A DNA stretch of 10,560 nt from Acidobacteriota bacterium (lineage in GTDB: Bacteria > Acidobacteriota > Terriglobia > Terriglobales > Acidobacteriaceae): the NCBI GenBank assembly GCA_003224835.1, contig QHZX01000050.1, forward strand, positions 1 through 10,560, written 5' to 3'. Below are positions 5,290 to 10,560 of the stretch, piece by piece. The position numbers and the translations under genes are program-made. The notes below the pieces were generated by a model that did no database searches, had not been told where the DNA came from, and saw only the letters and a list, made by a program, of their open reading frames with translations. Position 1 is the stretch's first letter, and the number at the start of each line of letters is the position of its first letter.

Positions 5290-7713
5290 TTATTTTGGTG
5301 GTCGCGTCATCTCCATCGCCCATATTGCCGCCGGGCGCATGTACATTGACGCCCGGTAGTGTCCGGTTTTGTCCCACGCCTCAGGAGTACGGAACCAATA
5401 TCCCTCGGTCTCGTATGTCGTGTGGTACACACCCCAGGCGGTTTTGTAGCCTTCATCTTTCAAGCCTTCACTGAGCATGAGCGCCGCCGCGCCGAAAGTT
5501 GTGCCGGTCCAGACTTCCTGCACTTGTTCGTTGCTCGTGACCAGTGAGCCATCGGGAGCGATTCCATTCACAGCGCCCAAATTCCCATTTTCAAATTTCA
5601 TCACGTTGAACTCAAAGATTTTTTTTGTGGCTTTGACCTGCATGTACTGGGGGACCAAATCCCCGAGCCCGGTCATATTCGCATACCACTGCCCCGCGAG
5701 TTGGTCAGCCTGAATGTCATCGCGATATTCGCTCTGCGTGTCATAGCGAAAATATTCACCGGTCCAAAGCTTGTCGATATAGGTCTTCTGCCCTTTCGCG
5801 AACCAGTCATGATATTTCGCCGCCGCCGTATTGTTGCCCAAAGCTTTCGCGATTTCCTCAGCAGCGCGCAGTGATGCCAGCCACAACCCGCCGCAGTAGG
5901 CGCTTTCGCCGTGCACAATCCACTCGTCATAAGTCTGATCGGGATAGTTATCGCCCTGCGGCAGTCCGTCGCCAGCCCGATCGTATTGACGAAGATGCTC
6001 CAGCGCTTCCTGCACTGCCGGCCATGTGTAACGCAGGAATGCGACATCTTTCTTCCCGGTGAAAACGTAATCGCGATAGATCATCAACACGAATTTGCTG
6101 TTCAGGTCTTTCCAGTCATTAGTGTTTTGCCAGCTAAATGCATTGGGCAGCTTGAACGGATCCTCCTCAGGGACTCCCAAATCATGAGGCACTGCGCCTT
6201 TTGCCTTTCGTAAGCGTAATTGCAGTGATTGCGTTCGCTGCGACTTCCAAATCCAAGCATATTTATCCGTCAGATCTTGCGGAACTGTGTCTGCGAACAA
6301 CTTCAACTCCAGTTTGTCCAGATCAGGCCAGAACTTTATCAGCGGCATCGATCCGTAGAAGCGCACGTCCAGCGTGGCGTAGTACGGATAATCGAAACAC
6401 TCCATGAAGGCGAAGCTCTCCGGACTTTGAGCCGTAGCCCCGACTGGGCGGCCCCAGAACGATCCCCCATCCGTCAAAATGTAAAGCTCATTGAAAAGCT
6501 CACCGCGATACCAGAGCGGTTTGCTTTCATCATTCACATACGGCGCTTGCCATGCATCAATTTCATTGCTCCACCGCATGGCGCTCTGCAAGCCATCTTT
6601 GGCGATCTTCCAGGCATTGGCTCCGGTGGTCCCGTAAAAATTTGTGTAATGCCGGTACCATTTGCGCCCCCCGCCGAATTCCACGATCGGCATGTCCCAG
6701 GCAATTGTCATTGGCACAACGCGTTTTTCCCCCGGCTGTAATGTAAAGCGTACGGCGATTGCCGCCGCTAAAGGCTCGCCACTGCTGATCCACGTTTGGT
6801 TGTCATTGGGCAATCGGCCATCTTTCGAAAAAGATGTCCATACCTGGTCGGCAGCGTCCGGAGCAAACGTCGTCTGATAACTTATATCCACGCCCGCGGA
6901 CTGCACTGAAGCGATCGCCCACTGGCCATCCGCATCTTCCTGGACACCTTGTGGATGTACACGGTCGAACACAATTCCCTTCACATGCCCGCCCACCGCG
7001 CTCTCGTCCATGAAGCGATTGTGGTTCCCGGTATTGATGGCGCCTTTCAGGTCGTGCGAAAAATCACGGAACCACCCCTGCATGTTTGTCCATGAGAGCA
7101 GAATTGAAACTGTGACGGGTTTGTCGGTCGGATTCTCGGCGTGCCAGCGATACACGGCAACCGGATAGCTGCTTTCGCGGTAATTGTTCGGAAGCACAGG
7201 AGAGAACTGTTCGAGAACGACGTGCGCGGGAAATTTTTCCCAGTTGTAGTCGTACCAGGACTTGGGATAAAGCGCGTAGTAATCTCCCGCGCCAGCGGGA
7301 TAATCCCATTTCCACGATTTCAGCTGTCCATTCTCAGGATGCGCCGCCGTCAGCACCTGAGCAACGCTGTCGCCGCCCTCGGATTTCTGATACATGGCGA
7401 ATTGGTTCGCCCATACCGTTTGATATTTGTGGACCCCGGCTTTGATGTGCCAGCGTGCGAAGTCTCCGCGATAAGTTCGTGAAAAAGTACCGGAGCCGAA
7501 GCCCCCTACGGGAGCGCCCTGCCAGTAGCCGTCATCGATCATTCCCGACGGATCCAGCGCCGGCTTGCGCCCTCCCGCATTCTCAAGCGGCTGCCCGATG
7601 CCGCGCTTCCACGCCGCTTTAGGAATGCTGTCACCGGCAAAAACAAAAGGCGTGAAAGTGACCAGGCACGAAAACAGCAGGCCCGCTGATATAAGACGCG
7701 CTGAAAATTTCAC
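5290..7713 (-). CDS. Exported GH116 family beta-glycosidase (GBA2-like)
   Basis: This 807-residue protein has a Sec signal at residues 1-26, with predicted cleavage after V-F-A26. The N-terminal half (about 35-370) is the GH116 beta-sandwich with its hallmark G67-A-P-V-G-G-F-G-S-G-T-F near the start, followed by F85-A-R-W-H-I. The C-terminal half is the (alpha/alpha)6 catalytic domain: N408-E409-L-Y-I-L-T-D-G-G fits the nucleophile motif, and P591-D-Q-T-Y-D596-E-W holds the acid/base aspartate. Known GH116 enzymes are retaining beta-glucosidases or beta-xylosidases, and human GBA2 cleaves glucosylceramide; the substrate here is not predictable. The two catalytic motifs are about 187 residues apart, against about 152 recalled for the Thermoanaerobacterium enzyme, which implies an insertion. 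The GTG start at 7713 is supported by GGAGG 5 nt upstream and by the signal peptide. It diverges from the second CRTAC1 gene. Confidence 0.92.
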   Translation of the reverse strand: MKFSARLISAGLLFSCLVTFTPFVFAGDSIPKAAWKRGIGQPLENAGGRKPALDPSGMIDDGYWQGAPVGGFGSGTFSRTYRGDFARWHIKAGVHKYQTVWANQFAMYQKSEGGDSVAQVLTAAHPENGQLKSWKWDYPAGAGDYYALYPKSWYDYNWEKFPAHVVLEQFSPVLPNNYRESSYPVAVYRWHAENPTDKPVTVSILLSWTNMQGWFRDFSHDLKGAINTGNHNRFMDESAVGGHVKGIVFDRVHPQGVQEDADGQWAIASVQSAGVDISYQTTFAPDAADQVWTSFSKDGRLPNDNQTWISSGEPLAAAIAVRFTLQPGEKRVVPMTIAWDMPIVEFGGGRKWYRHYTNFYGTTGANAWKIAKDGLQSAMRWSNEIDAWQAPYVNDESKPLWYRGELFNELYILTDGGSFWGRPVGATAQSPESFAFMECFDYPYYATLDVRFYGSMPLIKFWPDLDKLELKLFADTVPQDLTDKYAWIWKSQRTQSLQLRLRKAKGAVPHDLGVPEEDPFKLPNAFSWQNTNDWKDLNSKFVLMIYRDYVFTGKKDVAFLRYTWPAVQEALEHLRQYDRAGDGLPQGDNYPDQTYDEWIVHGESAYCGGLWLASLRAAEEIAKALGNNTAAAKYHDWFAKGQKTYIDKLWTGEYFRYDTQSEYRDDIQADQLAGQWYANMTGLGDLVPQYMQVKATKKIFEFNVMKFENGNLGAVNGIAPDGSLVTSNEQVQEVWTGTTFGAAALMLSEGLKDEGYKTAWGVYHTTYETEGYWFRTPEAWDKTGHYRASMYMRPAAIWAMEMTRPPK

Positions 7714-7718
7714 CAGAT

Positions 7719-7723
7719 CCTCC
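7719..7723 (-). promoter_or_regulatory. Shine-Dalgarno sequence for the GTG start at 7713
   Basis: GGAGG on the - strand, 5 nt before the GTG codon (7713-7711). It fixes the start of the GH116 gene and contrasts with the lack of such a site before the divergent + strand gene. Confidence 0.75.
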
Positions 7724-7794
7724 GACTTGGGTCATCGCAACAGTTACCGAGAAAATGAAATTCTATATTCGTGAGTTCAGAATACAAGTTGGAC

Positions 7795-7808
7795 ACCGGG
7801 AACCCGGT
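7795..7808. promoter_or_regulatory. 14-bp perfect dyad, candidate operator
   Basis: ACCGGG-AA-CCCGGT is a perfect inverted repeat with 6-bp arms. It lies in the 205-bp spacer between the divergent GH116 and CRTAC1 genes, about 80 bp from the GH116 start. A regulator-binding site is plausible; no family can be assigned. Confidence 0.35.
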
Positions 7809-7836
7809 CAATTCCGGCAAACACGTCGCACAAACA

Positions 7837-7868
7837 GATATCGGTTTATTGATATCGCAGTATGCGAT
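7837..7868. promoter_or_regulatory. Clustered short repeats: GATATCG direct repeat and ATCGCA/TGCGAT dyad
   Basis: GATATCG occurs at 7837-7843 and again at 7851-7857, 14 bp apart; each contains the palindrome GATATC. The second copy runs into an inverted repeat, ATCGCA (7854-7859), GTA, TGCGAT (7863-7868). The cluster ends 30 bp before the TATAAT at 7899, covering the place where an activator or repressor of the CRTAC1 gene would bind. The regulatory role is inference. Confidence 0.35.
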
Positions 7869-7898
7869 TTCGCGGCCGGGAGTGCCTCGCGCACGCAC

Positions 7899-7904
7899 TA
7901 TAAT
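7899..7904 (+). promoter_or_regulatory. Consensus -10 element (TATAAT) for the second CRTAC1 gene
   Basis: A perfect TATAAT. The hexamer 17 bp upstream (7876-7881) is not a -35 match and there is no TGn extension, so a transcription factor may be needed. Initiation near 7911 would leave only about 8 nt before the GTG at 7919. Confidence 0.45.
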
Positions 7905-7918
7905 CGATCTACTCCACC

Positions 7919-9601
7919 GTGATCCGGATAATTCTGCTCCTGCTCATCGCTTGTGCCACGAATCTGTGGGCGCAGTTGCCGCAGTTCAAAGATGTTTCGC
8001 GCGAAGTCGGCCTCACTATTCCTCACATTTCCACTCCCGACAAGCAATACATTGTCGAGTCAATCAGCGGCGGAGTTGGGCTGATTGATTGCGACAGTGA
8101 TGGCAAACTCGACCTCGTGGTAGTGAACGGGTCAACCATCGACCATAATCGCCAGGGCGGCGATCCTATGATTACGCTCTACCACCAGGACGCAGATTTC
8201 AACTTTTCGAACATCACGCAATCGGCAGGGCTAACTCGCGAAGGCTGGGGAATGGGTGTGGCCGTGGCGGATTATGACAATGACGGATTGCCTGACATTT
8301 ACGTAACCGGGTACGGCGGCAACGCACTGTATCGCAACCTCGGCAATTGCAAATTCGAAGATGTGACCGACAAAGCCAAAGTCGCAGCAGGCGGTTTTAG
8401 CACTGGTGCGGCATGGGCGGATTACGACCGAGATGGCCATGTGGACCTCTTCGTTTCGCGCTATGTACATTTCGATATAAACAAATTTCCGACATTTGGC
8501 AGCGATGAAAAGACTTGCCGCTTCAAGGGAATTCGCGTGCAGTGTGGACCTTGGGGAATGCAGGGTGAAACCGATCTACTGTTTCACAATCGTGGCGATG
8601 GCACGTTCGAAGAGGTTTCGAAGAAAGCCGGCGTGGACGATCCTGATCGTTACTATGGCTTGGGTGTTGAATGGGCGGATTACGATGACGACGACTGGCC
8701 TGATCTCTACGTCGCAAATGACTCCGGCCCGAACTATCTCTATCGCAATAAGCACGACGGAACATTTGAAGACGTGAGCATGCTTGCCGGAATCGCCGTG
8801 AGTGCAGACGGACTGCAGCAAGGCTCAATGGGTGTGGACTGGGGAGACTATCTGCACGATGGCCACATGGGAATGTTCGTCACGAATTTCACCGAGCAGC
8901 CTGACACGCTTTATCGCAACTTGGGCAAGCGCGAATTTAGTGACGTGACCTGGCCGGCCAAGATAGCGCAGCCGACTTACATGAATGTTGGATGGGGCAC
9001 AGGGTTTGTGGACTTTTTGAATTCTGGCCTGCTGGACATTTTCATCGCGAATGGGCATGTCTATCCACAAATGGACCAGATCGCCGGGGCAGCTCGTTAC
9101 GCGGAGCCGATGCAGCTTTTCCGCAATAAAGGCGATGGCACATTTGAAGACATTTCGAGCGTGCTTGCGGAAGTCCCCGATGCCTCTCGCCGCGGCGCCG
9201 CTTTCGGTGACCTGAACAACGACGGCAACGTAGATGTGGTGGTACTCGATATGGATGGCCCTCCGCAGCTGCTTCTTAATGTGACCTCAAACCACAATCA
9301 TCGCGCCCTGTTTAAACTCGTGGGCACAAAGAGCAACAGGATGGCTGTCGGCGCAAAGGTTGCGGTCACGGCTGGCAAGATCACGCAAACCGCAGAACTG
9401 CATGCGGGCGGAAGCTATCTCTCGAGCAACGATCCGCGGCTGCACTTCGGGCTTGGCAGCGAAGCGAAAATGTCTGAAATCGAAATTCGCTGGCCGATGG
9501 GAGAAACAGAAGTTTTGAAAAACATTTCCGCGGATTTCATTTACACGATTACCGAAGGCAAAGGCATCACCGATAAACAGGCTCTCCCGCCCGTGCAGTA
9601 G
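7919..9601 (+). CDS. CRTAC1-family exported beta-propeller protein with ASPIC/UnbV domain, Sec or lipoprotein signal
   Basis: This is a 560-residue paralogue of the protein at 738-2537. The N-terminus MIRIILLLLIACATNLWAQ is a short Sec signal. L9-I-A-C12 also fits a lipobox, so a lipoprotein is possible. FG-GAP loops are canonical at residues 57, 118, 168 and 431. They are degenerate at 254 (DYDDDD, glycine replaced by Asp), 310 (DYLHDG) and 365 (DFLNSG), so some Ca sites are probably lost. The pair C200-x8-C209, within C-R-F-K-G-I-R-V-Q-C-G-P, matches the other paralogue. The ASPIC/UnbV domain spans about 469-546 (G-T-K-S-N-R ... H-A-G-G-S-Y ... H-F-G-L-G). The GTG at 7919 is the only usable start: TAA lies in frame 18 bp upstream and a later start would lose the signal. 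No Shine-Dalgarno is present. It diverges from the GH116 gene. The ligand is unknown; a carbohydrate-linked role is inferred from context. Confidence 0.92.
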   Translation: MIRIILLLLIACATNLWAQLPQFKDVSREVGLTIPHISTPDKQYIVESISGGVGLIDCDSDGKLDLVVVNGSTIDHNRQGGDPMITLYHQDADFNFSNITQSAGLTREGWGMGVAVADYDNDGLPDIYVTGYGGNALYRNLGNCKFEDVTDKAKVAAGGFSTGAAWADYDRDGHVDLFVSRYVHFDINKFPTFGSDEKTCRFKGIRVQCGPWGMQGETDLLFHNRGDGTFEEVSKKAGVDDPDRYYGLGVEWADYDDDDWPDLYVANDSGPNYLYRNKHDGTFEDVSMLAGIAVSADGLQQGSMGVDWGDYLHDGHMGMFVTNFTEQPDTLYRNLGKREFSDVTWPAKIAQPTYMNVGWGTGFVDFLNSGLLDIFIANGHVYPQMDQIAGAARYAEPMQLFRNKGDGTFEDISSVLAEVPDASRRGAAFGDLNNDGNVDVVVLDMDGPPQLLLNVTSNHNHRALFKLVGTKSNRMAVGAKVAVTAGKITQTAELHAGGSYLSSNDPRLHFGLGSEAKMSEIEIRWPMGETEVLKNISADFIYTITEGKGITDKQALPPVQ

Positions 9602-9616
9602 TCCAACGAAGTCGAA

Positions 9617-10560
9617 TTACGCCAAGACCTGATCGAGCAACTGTCCGACCGCCCGCTGCGCTTCGAGAATTGAACAGCGGTGGTCCATGATTCCCGCTAG
9701 GTCAGTGTTTGCAAATGCAATTCTTCCAAACGGCTCAGCGCGAAGAATGTCTCGTTGCGCCGGTTTGCCGTCTTTGCCAAAGAAAAATCCCGGCTGCGGG
9801 TTCAAATATGCGTGGCCCCAGCGATTCAAAATTAGGCCAGCGATGTCGCGCTTGGCATCAAATCCAGTTCGCGCAAACATGTCGGTGAACTGCTGGAAAA
9901 TCCTGCGTTCGTATTCGGCGAAAGAAGTCGATAAAAGCTCGCCACGCCCTCGATGCCCCTGATCGGCAATCGGCGTCCCCGGATACGAAAAAAGCACTTT
10001 CAGGTTCAGCACAATCGGCGAGTCCGGGCTAAGTGTCGGCGAGTCAGCCCCGATCAGCGCTGTTTTTCTAACTTCCGTGTAGTTACCAATTCCTTCAAAC
10101 CAGCGGAATCCGTTCAAACCCATTTTGTACAGGAACCGCCAGTTGCGTAATGCGACGTTCACCATCATGCACGGCGAGCGATAAAACTGTGTGTAAGCAT
10201 CGCTATGTGTCTGCGGCAAATCTTTCACAATGTGTTTCGTCGTCCAGCACCCGCCTGCCATTACTACGCTGCGCGCCTTCACACGGTAAACCTGCTTCCA
10301 GCAGGTATAGACCACATCAACGAAGTTCGATTTCGCTGGATCGCCATTATGCTTGACCCACACCGCGGTTGAATTTAACCGAATGCGCACGGGCGAGCCG
10401 GCGCGATCGAGTAATCCAAAATTCACCTTTCCCCGGGAAACATCTTCAGCAGTGTTCGCGCCCGAAATTGAATCTGGAATCAGAGTCTTCACCATCAGCC
10501 GCGCGATTCCCGTGTTGCCGCCGGGAAACATCTGATCCGTGTCGTCGCTCTCCAGGGGAC
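9617..10560 (-). CDS. FAD-dependent oxidoreductase, spermidine-dehydrogenase-like, C-terminal part
   Basis: The reading frame is open to the right edge, so the 5' end and N-terminal FAD-binding Rossmann motif (GxGxxG) lie outside the window. About 313 residues are visible, and the ATG at 10531 is internal because in-frame codons (…SDDTDQ) precede it. M-F-P-G-G-N-T-G-I-A-R-L-M-V-K-T-L-I-P resembles the segment seen in spermidine dehydrogenase (SpdH)-type flavin amine oxidoreductases. V-V-M-A-G-G-C-W fits the second FAD-contact strand, and the C-terminal G-R-I-A-F-A-N-T-D-L-A-G-x-x-D-H-R followed by an EAQRAV helix fits the closing FAD-binding segment. The substrate cannot be assigned; polyamine oxidation is one option by family resemblance. 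The gene converges on the CRTAC1 gene with only 15 bp between stops and no terminator. A link to the glycosidases is not evident. Confidence 0.8.
   Translation of the reverse strand, partial: PLESDDTDQMFPGGNTGIARLMVKTLIPDSISGANTAEDVSRGKVNFGLLDRAGSPVRIRLNSTAVWVKHNGDPAKSNFVDVVYTCWKQVYRVKARSVVMAGGCWTTKHIVKDLPQTHSDAYTQFYRSPCMMVNVALRNWRFLYKMGLNGFRWFEGIGNYTEVRKTALIGADSPTLSPDSPIVLNLKVLFSYPGTPIADQGHRGRGELLSTSFAEYERRIFQQFTDMFARTGFDAKRDIAGLILNRWGHAYLNPQPGFFFGKDGKPAQRDILRAEPFGRIAFANTDLAGIMDHRCSILEAQRAVGQLLDQVLA

Noticed and set aside
6229..6741. 170-codon open frame antisense to the GH116 gene
   Set aside because: No family resemblance, no start signal, and the opposite strand encodes conserved GH116 motifs throughout; it is a shadow frame.
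7742..7800. AT-rich TATAGA and TTGTAT on the - strand as a GH116 promoter
   Set aside because: The spacing between the two hexamers is 14 bp and the hexamer at 17 bp is a poor -35, so no promoter is called for GH116 despite likely transcription from here.
7771..8088. 105-codon + strand open frame overlapping the start of the second CRTAC1 gene
   Set aside because: It runs through the intergenic dyads and then out of frame over the signal peptide and first blade of the CRTAC1 gene; the product has no recognisable features.
10529..10531. ATG at 10531 as the start of the FAD oxidoreductase
   Set aside because: The frame stays open to the window edge with plausible family sequence before it, and the N-terminal FAD-binding fold is missing, so this methionine is internal.

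Overview
The window reads as chromosomal DNA of a soil-type heterotrophic bacterium. Acidobacteriota (Terriglobia) is my best guess. It rests on moderate GC, two large CRTAC1-type (FG-GAP/VCBS plus ASPIC/UnbV) secreted proteins in one locus, exported glycoside hydrolases and a GxxExxY cassette. This is inference from gene content; there is no rRNA or other taxonomic marker here.

Layout, left to right: (1) the last 61 codons of a + strand gene whose C-terminus looks like the beta-sandwich end of a GH13 alpha-amylase/alpha-glucosidase; (2) a compact cassette at 223-728, in which a GxxExxY (PDDEXK-like) gene lies between 45-bp inverted repeats that include a perfect 28-bp core; (3) a - strand CRTAC1-family protein with a Tat signal, diverging from (4) a + strand exported six-hairpin glycosidase related to the glycogen-debranching/glucoamylase fold; (5) a 64-bp convergent junction holding a short imperfect palindrome; (6) a - strand exported GH116 beta-glycosidase, diverging from (7) a + strand CRTAC1 paralogue with a Sec-type or lipoprotein signal; (8) a convergent - strand FAD-dependent oxidoreductase resembling spermidine dehydrogenase (SpdH), cut by the right edge.

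Items 3, 4, 6 and 7 form a mirror image. Two divergent pairs, each one CRTAC1-type beta-propeller plus one glycosidase, meet tail to tail at 5226-5289. All four products appear to be exported. With the GH13-like enzyme upstream, the simplest reading is an extracytoplasmic glucan/glucoside-degrading locus in which the propeller proteins act as surface or periplasmic binding partners. The joint function is inference; the enzyme folds and export signals can be read from the sequence.

Regulation: the 99-bp spacer at 2538-2636 holds two opposed sigma70-like promoters whose -10 hexamers overlap. The 205-bp spacer at 7714-7918 holds several short dyads and a perfect TATAAT only 14 bp before the GTG start of the second CRTAC1 gene, which would give a nearly leaderless mRNA. 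Both - strand genes have strong Shine-Dalgarno sequences before non-ATG starts (TTG, GTG). Their + strand partners have no recognisable Shine-Dalgarno. No gene-free stretch exceeds 300 bp, and no tRNA, rRNA, CRISPR array or transposase was seen.
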